A stretch of 64,000 nucleotides of DNA from Pontederia crassipes (lineage: Eukaryota > Streptophyta > Magnoliopsida > Commelinales > Pontederiaceae): contig JAUKPH010000028.1 of NCBI GenBank assembly GCA_030549335.1, positions 186,001 to 250,000 on the forward strand, read 5' to 3'. The notes below the pieces were generated by a model. That model worked only from the letters and a program-made list of their open reading frames with translations. It did no database searches and was not told the DNA's origin. Shown in pieces: positions 26,330 to 38,060 of this stretch; positions within the stretch are counted from its first letter, which is position 1, and the number at the start of each line of letters is the position of its first letter. A program made the translations under genes and the position numbers.

Positions 26330-27130
26330 AGGTCCGGACCGTCGGTAATCGTAAAAATAATTAAATATTATAATCTTATATATCATAATATATAATATAG
26401 TCAGCATTTTATTATTATAATTACCGACAATTCAGACAGTTGGTAATCATAAAAATAATTAAATATTATAATCTTATATATCATAATATATAATATAGTC
26501 AGTATTTTATTATTATAATTATCGACAGTTCTGACGCAAGTTCAGACGGTCCGGACCGTTGGTAATCGTAAAAATAATTAAATATTATAATCTTATATAT
26601 CATAATATATAATATAGTCAGTATTTTATTATTATAATTATTGACAGTTCGGATCGTCGTAAGTTTGGACGGTCCGAATCATCGGTAATCATAAAAATAA
26701 TTAAATATTATATATTATAATATATAATATAGTCAATATTTTATTATTATAATTATCGAGAGTTCGGACCGTCGCAAGTTCAAACAATCCGAACTATCGG
26801 TTATCATAAAAATAATTAAATATTATGATATATAATAATTAAATATTATAATCTTATATATCATAATATATAATATAGTCAATATTTTATTATTATAATT
26901 ATCGATAGTTCGGACCGTCGTAAGTTCAGACGGTCCGGACCATCGATAATCGTAAAAATAATTAAATATTATAATCTTATATATCATAAAATATAATATA
27001 GTCAATATTTTATTATTATAATTACCGACAGTTTGGATCGTCGCAAATTCAGATGGTCTGGACCATCGGTAATTAAATATTATAACCATATATATCATAA
27101 TATATATATATATATATATATTAATATTTT
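26330..27130. repeat. Tandem array inside the CACTA element
   Basis: About seven copies of a 98-150 bp unit. Each has a GC-rich palindromic block (for example GGTCCGGACCGTCGGTAATC) followed by an AT-rich stretch with AAAAATAATTAAATATTATA and TTTTATTATTATAATTA. Copy length varies through indels. The palindromic blocks resemble the subterminal transposase-binding repeats of the family, so the array may have arisen by amplification of such a site. Confidence 0.85.
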
Positions 27131-27149
27131 TGACATTTAGGATCGTCAG

Positions 27150-27960
27150 AACTTGCGACGGCCCATGCTCCGTCGCAAGTTCCGACGGCCTCGGCCGTCA
27201 GTAATTAAAAAAAAATCTCCTGCTACTTTTTCTTCCTTTTTCCCTCTCCCGCTATTTTTTTATCTTTTCTCGCTATACATTACCTTCTCCCTCTCTCTTC
27301 TCTCAACCTATTTCCCTCTTTCCTCTATCTCTCCCTCACCTGTCGCGATTGGCGTGACGACTTCGCCCGGACGACGATCCGCTAGTGACCCTTTCTCTCT
27401 CAAGCTTGTTCTTCCTTCGTCTCCGGGCACATTTTCCTCTCTCTTGATATCCCTCTTCGATCTATTGCCAGTGGCCTGATCTGCTGCCTATGGCCGAATC
27501 TGGCTACAGACGACCGGATCTGTCGCCTGACGAACGGATCTGGCCGCGGGCGGTCAGATCAGTCGTCTGACGATCGGATCAGATCTGGCCACGGGCGATC
27601 GGATTGAACCCGCCACGAGCAGTCAGATCGGATCCAATCGGATCATATTCGGCTCGCTTGCGACAGATTAGGTTGATCCAGCCGCGCGCTCGCGGCACCA
27701 GGGGGTTGGCCGCCTGGTGGCGGGTAAATTTTTTTTATATTATCAAAATTCGTTGTGATGATTGTGGCCGCTGGAACCTTTCGACGATGGAGACCATAGA
27801 AACTTTTGATGGTTGCGGCCGTCGAAATGTTTCGACGATTGCTGCTATCAGAATGTTTCGACGGTCGAATGTTTCGATGATTGCGACCGCCGGAATGTTT
27901 CGACGGTTGTGACCGCTAAAATTTTTTGACGATTACAACTGTCGAAACTTTCGACGATTT
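27150..27960. other. GC-richer right arm of the CACTA element
   Basis: A pyrimidine-rich block (27220-27330) resembling a plant 5' leader leads into repeats of GGATCTGGCC / GATCGGATC and then TTTCGACGGTTG-like subterminal repeats. The open frames at 27153-27479 and 27604-27912 span these low-complexity repeats and match no family. The layout is similar to the leader side of the decayed CACTA element (55630-56520). Confidence 0.5.
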
Positions 27961-28097
27961 TTTTTTAGTAGTCAAAAATAATTTTGCAACGCTCTCTTTT
28001 TCGACTAAACCGATCCTTCGGTAAACTCATCTAAAACGGAAGTTTCAGACGATTTATTCGTTAACTGTCTGAAAATAGCATTTTTCTTGTAGTGAAA

Positions 28098-28716
28098 GGG
28101 TTAGTTGCTTATGTGTTGCTCATCGCTGGTTTATAAATGAAGTATGATTATGTGTTGATTCTTTTTATGTGATAATATATATGATTTATATAAGGGATTA
28201 ATATGATTAGAATTTGTAGTACATTCTCATGTACCATTGATGTATGATGTGTAATATTCACGTGGAAAATAGTATCAAGGGTGGGTTAATGGTTGGATTC
28301 TTGACTAGATTTGTAATTTTTTGATGTGATGTCAGCTTCTACTGAAAAGATAAAAATTCAATCCCCTAGACCGAACACACGATCCAAGTATCTATACTCG
28401 CCTTGAATGGATGTCTAAATAATCGGTTCACCATTCTGAATATTTAAAATAATATCTTATTTCATGTATAAAATTAGGACGTCCGAAAGTTCCTAATAAT
28501 AGAACTACATGTACATTTAGGCGTTGTTTGGTTTGCGAGTTTAAAGGACTTTGCACAAAAAATTGCTAAACCAAATATCAGATGTTTTCACGCTCAAAAG
28601 TTTAAGTATGGACTTCAAGAAATTCTTCCCAATGTCCACTTTTCTATATTTTTTATTATTATTATGTTTTCACCAAACTTGAGGTTTAAATCTTTATTAC
28701 TATCAATATTGCATAG
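28098..28716. other. Intergenic DNA
   Basis: No gene seen. A GGCGTTGTTTGG motif at about 28523 resembles MITE termini but has no partner end. Confidence 0.4.
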
Positions 28717-28723
28717 TATGATC

Positions 28724-29186
28724 AAGATTGTCAAGATCTCGAATTAAATCTTAAGATCTTATGATTTTACGATTTTACGGACCCTTCCGATCCCGATCTT
28801 ATTTTGAGAATCTTATGTGTAAAATCTTAATACGATCTTAATTTTGGTCATACGATCTTACGATCCTATTCGATTCTATACGATCTCATATGATTAATAT
28901 AATTATTTAAATATTAATTTAAAATATATTTATAATAATAAAAAATAATTTATATGAAGTTAAATATATTTTCTTTTATTTTTAGTATGTTTTCATATAA
29001 TTTGACTTAAGAATCGATAAAAAATATCTTAGTGGGATATTATTTAAGATTTCAATGTGAAAATTTTGTCTAAAATATATTTATTATTTAAAAAATATAT
29101 TATTTTGTTAATAAGTAGGATCTTATAATCCTCGATCCGATCTTACGATCTTCGATCTTATAACCCTCTCCGATCTTGACAACCTT
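28724..29186. mobile_element. TIR element copy B (uninterrupted)
   Basis: The ends AAGATTGTCAAGATC (28724-28738) and GATCTTGACAACCTT (29172-29186) are inverted repeats. TATGATCAA occurs at both borders (28717-28725 and 29190-29198), a 7-9 bp near-target duplication depending on the exact end. The interior is GATCTTA-rich at both ends and AT-rich in the centre, without coding capacity. It matches the two halves of the element at 17865-20305 and a short relic in the GPX intron. Confidence 0.72.
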
Positions 29187-29198
29187 GGTTATGATCAA

Positions 29199-31478
29199 TA
29201 TTTCAAGTGTGGAGATATAAAAAGTGTAATTAATTAATGAAAAGTCAACGTGTCATGGCATGGTTAGGGACATATGTTTGCATAATCACTCCTCATCATT
29301 GCAATGAAAAAATATCTCATCAAAGAATGTGTATCCTTCCATTAGAGAGGTCATTTACCATGATGCGAAAAAATAATTGATTATTCATGAAGTGTATGCC
29401 ATCTTATCACAACAAAAATATTAATCAAGTACATTGCTTAAAAATGTTAAAAATCTAGAAGTTGAAGACAACGTTCCTAATTTTCTGTCATTGCATTGAT
29501 AAAAGAATTCAAAATATAGAGTGAAGAATAGAGTATTGATTCCCCGCCACCGTGAGAACTAGGGTATATTAATCTCATCTATTGATCTTTCTTAAGGTAT
29601 TTTCTCAAATTAAACTTATATTACACTGATGTTTATCAAATTATAACATATTGATTATGTAAGAGTTAAAATAATATTATATATTATGATTTTATGCTTA
29701 ATTCATTATTAATATTTATTCCACTGATTTATTGTCTACTTATTAAGCTACAAAGATTATGAAAAAAAATGCTAATCTCCATTGACCCACCCTATGATTG
29801 TTGACAAATGTGATATGGATACGAGGGGTCGTAAGTTGCTCTTGTCCTTTTTTTTTCTCTTTTCTTAAATTTCACAAAGTTGTAATAAATGATAAGGACT
29901 TTTGTTCCAACTTTTCTTTATGAAACTAAGTTTATTACAAGAATTATATTGAGCTTTTATTTTATTTCAAACATGACTAATTAAAACTAAAATTCTAGTC
30001 ACAATATTACATAATTAATAGCATCCATAATTAGGTTGAATGTTGTCACATAATGAGTTTATAAAACATTAATAGCCTCCTACCATCCACCCACGTTATT
30101 GACTAAAAAAACATAATGAGTTTATAAAACATAATGAGTTTATATTGACTAAAAAAAAAGAAGAATGCAAGTGACTTTTTTCACCTGTTGACCAAATATC
30201 CCCGTCCTCATAATTTTGATGCGACAAAAAAATCAGAACAAAATCCAATCCGACCTACTCGTCACAAATCCTTATTCATGAATGTAAATTCTTTTGTTAT
30301 GAATTGATGTAAGCTGCAATTTTTCCTTGTGTTTATTTTTAATTAATAAAAACATTTTTCTATTTTATTTCCCTCTAATTTCATGTATATATATTTCAAT
30401 TATTGAAAAAATGTAAAAGTAGGATGTCTCGATATTATTCAGATTTAAAATGATCTGGTCGAATCTCAACCTTTTTTTTTCCTTCGTCTTGGTCAATATG
30501 AGACTCAGGAAAGAGATGTCGGGTTGTCAATAATTCAAATTATTATTATTATTATTATTATTAAATAAATTCGATTCGATCTGACCAAATTTATTCGGTA
30601 GAGTCGGGTCAAGGACGTCTTGAATGTCAAATTTAGTCCAATCCGATTCGATTCGGATTGGGTGATTAAGTAACTTGACCATCTAATTTTTTTAAAATTT
30701 CTTTCTTACTAATTTATATTTATTTTATAAAAAATATTATTTAATATTTTATTTAAATCATAAAACAGGTTTTCTAACTATTTAAATATTATTTATGTAA
30801 TTAAAATATTTTTATTTTAAAATTTTAAAAATTAATCAAATATAAGCTTAAGTTTAAATAAAAAATAAAAAATAAAAAAATCGAGTCGAGTCGGATCAAC
30901 TAAGGTTAGATTTTTCTAATCCATACTGACCAAGGTTAAATTTGGATCAGGTCGGGTCCGATCCGACCATTGACTGAAATTAAATTGAATCGACTCTTGA
31001 GTTCACCAAATTGATTCGACTCTATGAATACTCTTAGAATCGTCACGAGAGAATAACAATGCCTCCAAAACATTATTATTATTACAGCTTCAATAGATAG
31101 ATAAATCCTAATTTTTTGTCTTAATTAATAATTTGTTGGTCTCCGGTGAGAGACTTCAAATTTTGAACTTAATAGTGAATTTTGTTTTAATTAATGTATA
31201 TATTAAACAGAGAATTAACTATTTGACACAAACATCAAACAAAAATATAACATCAGACTCCGCGGAGCAGCTGGTAACGGTCCTATTCACAATTCCTTTT
31301 TATATGCCCCCCTCAAAAATTCCGTTCCGTTGGAACGACTAAAACAGAATTGAGAAATCACATGACGAATCTGCCCCTTCACGCGTTTGCTCTTTTGCTC
31401 CTGTGGGCTTCCTCCTTTAGGCTTTAAGGCAGGCGGACGAAAGGGCAAAAGGAACATTACGTAAAAGATAAATAATTC
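29199..31478. other. AT-rich intergenic DNA upstream of the kinase
   Basis: No gene supported. Positions 30540-31030 carry scattered GGGTC(G/A)G and GATTCGA motifs like the subterminal parts of the MITE at 1072-1470, suggesting a decayed relative, but no paired ends are visible. The last 200 bp become less AT-rich and should contain the kinase promoter. Confidence 0.4.
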
Positions 31479-31479
31479 G

Positions 31480-31726
31480 TGGGGCGGACGGCAAAAGTTT
31501 TTATGCGTAGCTCCGCTGGCGAACCCACCACCGCCTCTCTCTCTCTCTCTCTCTCCCTCTCATTCTCTTTCCTCCTCCTCCTCCCTTCCTCCGCTTCTTC
31601 TCATCCTCTCCTTCTTCGCCACCCTCCTCCTCCTTCTCCTGCTTCTCGCCCTCGGACGCCAAGGAAACCTAACCCTAGGGGGCGGAGAAGGAGCACTTCC
31701 CCCTTTGGCCCGTGCCAGAATCCCAG
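31480..31726 (+). other. Noncoding leader exon of the PTI1-like kinase
   Basis: A GC- and pyrimidine-rich block with a CT microsatellite (31534-31560) and a telo-box-like AACCCTA (31671-31677). It ends at a good donor (CCCAG|GTACAG, exon end 31726). The first coding exon is about 1 kb downstream, so this is most likely the 5' UTR exon with a long leader intron, common in plant kinase genes. The transcription start is not defined. The 130-codon open frame through this block is low-complexity and not a protein. Confidence 0.6.
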
Positions 31727-32718
31727 GTACAGAGCTCCTCCTTTTCCTCCTCGCCTCCCTCTCGATCCTTCCTGTTTTTTTTTCCCGAATTCTTATCGTT
31801 TGGTCGGCGATTTCTTCGATCTGAGGACGATTGTGCGCTTGGATGCGGATTTTCTTGCAGAGGAGACGTGAATGAGTTGCTGTAGGTTGAAAGTTTTGTG
31901 ATTGGTTCGAGTGATCGAAGCTGCTCTTTACCGATTAGGGTCCCTTTTCCGGACGTGATGCTTTTTTGTTTTTTTTTCCTTGTGACACGCGTTTTGGGTT
32001 TGCGTTTGATGTTGAGTTTTCGGTCTGGAAAGTCGACCCTGTTACAGGGAAAAGTCGACGCCTTTTTGGTCTTTCGGTGGTGCTTTTTTTATTTATACTT
32101 TTCGCGTTGTTTCTGTGCGTTTGTGTTCGGATCTTTGGTTGATCTCCGGCTTCAATGCTAATAAAATACCAAACACATGCGAATTCGGAATACTTAGATG
32201 TATGCATCGGCTTGGACATTTGTTGGGAAGTATTGCTAATTGGATGAATTTGGTGAAAATGTGATTTTTTACTTTCAAATTCTATTGTTCATGTGTTGTA
32301 TTTAATAAATGCCATCGATGTTGTTTGGCCCCATCTCTAGAAATAAATATTGCATGTACTAGTAACAGTGTATCAGTTAACATTATGATTTAATGTAGCC
32401 GAAAAAATGATTTAATAATCAATGCGTCTACCTAATTTCTTCTCCAAATTGTGATGTTTGATCTCTATCTCAGAAATGGGAGAAAATTACTTATAAGAAA
32501 TGAGAACATCGGAATATATATCCTGCATACATGGGAAAATTGTTAGCTATTTCATTAATTATGCAGTTGTTTGTGCAATACATTTGATTATCATAGTCTT
32601 AAGCCCATATCTTCCTTGAAATTCCATTGTCTTCCTCAGTACATCTTGTAGTTTAATAATTGATCCACTAACTTCTTATGTGAAGGTGCACTTATTTTTT
32701 AAAAAGAAGAAGGATACA

Positions 32719-35700
32719 ATGCGTCGTTGGCTCTGCTGCTCTTGCAATGTTGATGAATCCTATCATGGCCATGAGAATGAATACTTGAAGAACCCCGCAG
32801 ATAATACAGATGGTAGGTCTTTTAATTATCATGCACGACATTTTTTCTTTGATAAAGATCATGCACAATATCAGCTGGATGATCTGATATATCAGGCTAT
32901 TCTACTGCATTGTTATGTCATTGGTTGCTCAAATGACTAAGATTTCATTGTCACCATTATACAATTTGAGGAGGGAGAGTTAATTTTTCTTGTGGTGTTT
33001 TGTACGCTAGCTATTTCAATCCTGTGATATCACATAGGGATTTATCAATAAATCTGGATGACTACACAAGTCAGCAGCTATCCCTTTCTTTCTCCAAAAA
33101 AAAAAAAGGTCGTGGAGATTTCTGCATGCACTTTTCTATCGTTTGGACAACCAAAACATAAGATACATTCTTAATTTCTTTGAATTTGAATCCCAGCTTA
33201 TTCACGTGTTCTTGCATTGATCTTAGATAGCATCAAAATAATGCAAGCATTTGAGCTTTTTTTTATCATTTGGGCCATGAGATCCAGAAAAAAAATATTG
33301 TTTTGTTTATAATCTTTTTTGTTGTCTGCTCAAAATGGCTTGGTTGGCATCACATGAGCTAGTGCAGGATATATGTAGTTCATTTAATTTACTCATTTGT
33401 GGCACTGTGCTGTGCAAATATTGTAGCAATGTTTGTGATAGTTTTCACTTCTTGTTATATGTCATTGCATGAGCTTACTTTCTTTTTTCTTTTCTTTAGG
33501 AATGCAAAAGGGATCCAAGTATTCCGCTGTTCCTAGAAATGAACCTCCAAAAGCACCACCTCCTATTGAAGTTCCTGCGTTATCATTAGATGAGTTGAAG
33601 GAGAAGACTGACAATTTTGGTTCAAAGGCTTTGGTTGGTGAGGGGTCATATGGAAGAGTATATTTTGCCGCTCTAAACAACGGGAAGCAAGTTGCAGTAA
33701 AAAAACTTGATGTCTCTTCAGAACCAGACTCCAATGGTGAATTTTTGGCTCAGGTTTGTTTGATTTTATCATAAGACTTTATCACTTGACATTATTCCAT
33801 TTGAGATTACAAATTGTTAACAAATAATTTTCTGTTTATTTTATTTTTTGCTTGTTTTGACTGACCTAAGAAAAATAGTTTTTAATGCTTGCTCATTTTA
33901 AAATTCAGGTTTCTACAGTTTCAAGATTAAAGCATGACAATGTTGTAGAGTTGTTGGGTTATTGTGTGGAGGGGAATTTGCGCCTCTTGGCATATGAGTT
34001 TGCGACAATGGGTTCGTTGCACGACGTTTTGCATGGTATAATGCGATTCAAAATAATTCACTAGTGTAGTTTCACACCTTTTCATGTCAACAATTGAATC
34101 ATGAGAAAAATGTTGAACTTCCTGACGTCACTTCAAAACTACAGGAAGAAAAGGAGTCCAAGGTGCACAACCAGGTCCTGTTCTCAGCTGGATAGAAAGG
34201 GTGAGGATTGCTGTTGATGCAGCAAAAGGGTTGGAGTATCTTCATGAGAAAGTCCAACAACAACAACAACAAAGCCTTATCCCACTAGGTGGGGTCGGCT
34301 ACATGGATCATACGACGCCTGATCCATGTTCATGAGATTCGACAAGATTTTACGCTGGCTGTCGGGGCCTAACACAACCCTCCTCCTTTATCCGGGCTTG
34401 GGACCGGCTATAAAACATAGGCGGAGTTAAGAACAAGCAAAATATACTGGATAAATCTTAAGAATTTGAAAAAGGAAGAAATATGACAACAAGGTTAACA
34501 TAAAATCAAGAATCCTAGTTTTGGAAAACTACCTTCAAGTTGCTAAGCATTTTGACAGTTGCAGGATTGAAGTATAGCTTCATGAGAAAGTCCAACCAGC
34601 GATTATTCATAGAGATATCAGATCAAGCAATGTTCTTTTGTTTGAGGAATTCAAAGCAAAAATTGCAGATTTCAATCTTTCCAATCAGGCTCCTGATATG
34701 GCTGCACGTCTTCATTCTACTCGTGTCTTGGGAACTTTTGGTTATCATGCACCAGAGTAATTACACTACCTGGAATTTTTCTTCCATTACATTTGGTCAT
34801 AATGATTTCATTGCCTCTTTGAACTTACTAGTTTATGATCGAGTGCATCCTTGATTTAGAATAAATTCCAATTCTTCTAAAAAAAAAAAAATAAATTCCA
34901 ATCATCAGATAGTCCATTGCTGTCTGACTTGGCTTCCACAAGTTGGTTGGTGGGTGTTGGTTTGCCTGTTAGATGCCATTAATTTTTTTCCAACCTATGT
35001 GGATCATAGGATAGTTGTGGGATTTTATTGGATAATGAAGGTATTTGTTTCAATTTTTTTCTAGTGTTTTGCATTAATACGGAGAAGCTAAAATTTAAGA
35101 TTGATAGATTGAAGAAAACAGGATCAGAGAATAGGTACATGCGATGTAAATTTAATCCTGCTCTCCCAAAGAGTGAAATGAATGCATTTATTTATCGTTT
35201 AGTTAATGACAAATTGTCTTGTGCACTTAAAGAGTTATTTGGGTTGTAACGGTTGTTCCTAACAACAAAAGAGTTATTTGAGATGTCCTTTTGAATGAAA
35301 GACAGCTGAGATGTGATAGGTTTAATAGTTTTGTTATTTTTTCTGAGGAAGTAGTTAATAATTTTGTTATAGAGCAGATGCTAGTGTGCTACGTTTTTTT
35401 TTTGGTAATCTAATAGCTGAAGAATTAGCCTTTTCCAGTTGCTCATTTTTTGTGAGAGAGGTTTCATGTCAAAAATATTGTACATATAGGGGTGTTTAAC
35501 TTCCCTTACCTTTTGTTGCTCCTTCCTCTGGAGCATACACTTATAATCAATCCCACGTATTCCAATACAAATGATTTCATTTCTCAATTAGCTAAATGTA
35601 CATGATTTTTTGTGCAGATATGCCATGACGGGTCAGCTGACACAGAAAAGTGATGTATACAGCTTCGGTGTTGTTCTTCTGGAACTACTAACAGGCAGGA

Positions 35701-36618
35701 AGCCTGTGGACCATACAATGCCTAGAGGGCAGCAAAGTCTGGTTACATGGGTAATCTTTTTTTGTTTTTAAACAATAATCTGCAAGTTATTCTTGTTTCT
35801 TGGTACTAGTGGTTAGGTAATAGATCCACGTCACTTTCATAGTATGAAGTTGAATGAACTCTCTATCAAAAAAAAAAAAAACGGTTGAAATGAAATAGAC
35901 TGCTATTGCTGAATCACCTTATTTTCCTCCAGATGTTATTAATTTCCTGTCTAAGCTTTTGGTTCTTCTCATTATTTGATCATCTTTAATTTCTGGTTTT
36001 TAACATTTCATGTTGTCTTCAGAAAAAGTCGTGTCTTAGTTTCTCTTGTATTTGAATATCTACAGAAATTTACATGTCTACAGACTCTAAGCGAGTTTTC
36101 ATGTCTACACTTATTCGGGGAAAGAATGATTCTTTGCTCATTTGATGGTTGTTTGCGGATCAATTCTAGATTGTAAATCACAGTAGAAGAAATTTTAACT
36201 TTATCCCCTCTAACTTCTGTCAATAATATGTACTCTTCCCATGATGCAGGCAACTCCAAGATTGAGCGAGGACAAAGTGAAACAATGTGTAGATCCCAGA
36301 TTGAAGGGAGAATATCCACCAAAAGCAGTTGCAAAGGTACTCCCAAACATGCTATCACATGGATCTGGGTGTTTCATCGGGGCCTATTTGTAGATTGGCA
36401 GATATGTTAAAGAATTTTACTCTTGTTCAAAGATTTGGTTGAAAAAATTAATTCCTTAAACCTGATTTTTCCTGCAGCTTGCTGCTGTGGCAGCTCTGTG
36501 CGTACAGTACGAAGCTGAGTTTAGGCCCAACATGAGCATTGTGGTCAAGGCACTATCTCCTCTTCTTGCAAATAAGCCAGCTCCTCCACCTGCACCTGTC
36601 CCGGATCAAGATGCGTGA
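32719..36618 (+). CDS. PTI1: PTI1-like receptor-like cytoplasmic kinase, exon split by a SINE
   Basis: Serine/threonine kinase of the PTI1 family (Pto-interacting 1 type), which acts at the plasma membrane downstream of receptor kinases and OXI1/AGC kinases. Coding exons: 32719-32812, 33500-33753, 33909-34035, 34145-34258 continuing at 34597-34756, 35618-35750, 36250-36336 and 36478-36618. Without the insert this gives 369 residues, normal for the family. Cys6, Cys7 and Cys9 fit N-terminal S-acylation. The Gly loop is GEGSYG (78-83), the ATP lysine Lys99, the catalytic loop HRDIRSSN (201-208), the family-typical DFN (221-223) and APE (248-250). A SINE-like insert with a duplicated 19-bp target lies between codons 196 and 197. 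Reading through it meets a stop within 30 codons. The gene is therefore either truncated before its catalytic loop or rescued by splicing (see finding). All other exons look under constraint. Confidence 0.85.
34259..34577 (-). mobile_element. SINE-like (Au type) insertion in a kinase exon
   Basis: The insert begins with CAA/AAC repeats followed by AAAGCCTTATCCCACTAGG and GTGGGGTCGGCTACATGGAT. Read on the minus strand this is the well-known 3' end of plant Au-type SINEs (GTAGCCGACCCCAC... then AAGGCTTTG and a TTG tail). Further in lie TTTATCCGGGCTTGGGACCG and AGGCGGAGTT, common in related composite retroposons. It is flanked by a perfect 19-bp direct repeat, cttcatgagaaagtccaac, at 34240-34258 and 34578-34596. 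The roughly 14 bp upstream of each copy are also similar (GGGTTGGAGTAT against GGATTGAAGTATAG). Exact SINE family and 5' end are uncertain. Confidence 0.8.
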
Positions 36619-37179
36619 TTAGTCGGATATGCACGCCATGTTGGATGAATTTTTCTGTTTGATCTGCTTTTTACCAGTTCGAATCAAGGTATTGCCAACA
36701 TGCAGGTTCTAGTCTGATTTGTTTCCTCAAGAGTTTGCATTTTGGTTTTGGCCAAGTTGTGCATTTAAAAAAAATTCTTCTGAGCAAGGAATTCATATGT
36801 ATATCTTTGGGTATTTCATTCTTGTTATTCCCTCGTGTCCTGTGATATGTATGTAGTATGGGATGGCAAGCGTTATAAGAGTTGTAATATTTACATGTCC
36901 TGGATTTTGGAGACTAATGGCTTTTATTATGCCTTTTTAAGGATGTCCCCTTCCGTTGGATTGCCGTCATCTGTTCACTTTGAAGGGTTAAATCGACTGC
37001 TTTGTACCAGAGATTTAATCAAGAGGTGGTTCGTTAAATGCTGAAAGCTAAGGGGAGACCAAAAAAGATATCTTAGGATCACGTGACTTTATGTTTTACG
37101 ATTGGAATGTTGGATGCCCGTAGCATCTTTTTAGCGTATTTATTAAAATTACATCAAGAGCTGGCGAAGATAACTTTTA

Positions 37180-37580
37180 CGCCCTGTTTGGGGACGTAGT
37201 AAAAGTAACGAAATTATACAAAACCATAGTTTTTTATCCTTATCCTATTGCAGTAAAAGTTACGATATGGCGTTTGGGTGTTAAAGTTTTTGGATTTAAA
37301 ATTATAGTATTAAGCTCAATACGTCGTAAAAAAAAATAGGAGGTCTAGGCTCCGTATTTTTTCCTTTGAGCTGCTTCCGTGTGATAAGACGTAAGTGATT
37401 CTTTCACTTCATTATTATTCTTTTATTTTTTTTTCTATCGTAATGTTGTACAGCCATACACCTCTCATCTAATAGTTTTTTACATGATTATAAACTGAGT
37501 ATCACATTTTTTAACAATCGACGTATCATAAGATTTTTTACTTTATGGGAAAAAATACCTTTTAGCCAAACACGCCCTTA
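37180..37580. mobile_element. MITE-like element downstream of the kinase
   Basis: The left end reads ACGCCCTGTTTGGGG and the right end GCCAAACACGCCCTTA, which complements to TAAGGGCGTGTTTGGC. These are imperfect inverted termini of a type (GGGCGTGTTTGG) widespread in plant hAT/PIF MITEs. The interior is AT-rich without coding capacity. A target duplication could not be fixed. The surrounding 36619-38060 holds the kinase 3' UTR and AT-rich spacer with no other gene. Confidence 0.5.
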
Positions 37581-38060
37581 GAAAGAAATGACCGAAATGT
37601 ATTCTCTCGTCAACTAGAGAGAAGTGCAAATAAATCTACGCCCTAAACTTTAATTCAAAACTAAAGAAGGCTACAAAGATAATAAATTAATTAAAGAAAC
37701 AATGAATTTAATAAAAAAAAGTTCACATATTTTGTTCACTGAAGTTGCAAAGAAAAAAAAGAAGAAAAAAAATATTTTCATTAGGAGTCAAGATAAAAAA
37801 TAATTTTGGATTGCAATTTTAGGAATACAATCAGCCATTCAACAGAAACTGGGTTAAATTTTTAATCTAAATACATGAATATTTCTCAACTTATCAAAAT
37901 TCAAATATCTGTTTATTTAGTTGATAATATTGTGAATTTAATATTTAATGTAAAGTGAACTCTCAATTATTTCATGAGTAAATTACATACAATATATTAA
38001 AGATATGAACAAGTAATTGAATGAATCATCACCCAGAAGCGGGCAGCCGCGGAAGAGGCG

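Larger units (their letters stand above)
26116..28094. mobile_element. Complete non-autonomous CACTA (En/Spm) element
   Basis: The left end reads CACTACAAGAAAAAT and the right end is its perfect 15-bp inverted repeat. The element is flanked by AAA on both sides (26113-26115 and 28095-28097), the 3-bp duplication typical of CACTA elements. Inside are subterminal GACGG/CCGTC palindromes on both arms, a tandem array (26330-27130) and a GC-richer right arm (about 27150-27960). No transposase is encoded, so movement would depend on a related autonomous element such as the type decayed at 51871-56530. Confidence 0.92.

Noticed and set aside
27153..27912. Two frames of about 100 codons inside the CACTA element
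   Set aside because: Built from pyrimidine-rich and GACGG-type repeats without transposase motifs.
31479..31871. 130-codon frame with Ser/Leu and Pro runs at the kinase leader
   Set aside because: It crosses a CT microsatellite and a good splice donor, and its sequence is low-complexity. Better explained as the noncoding leader exon.
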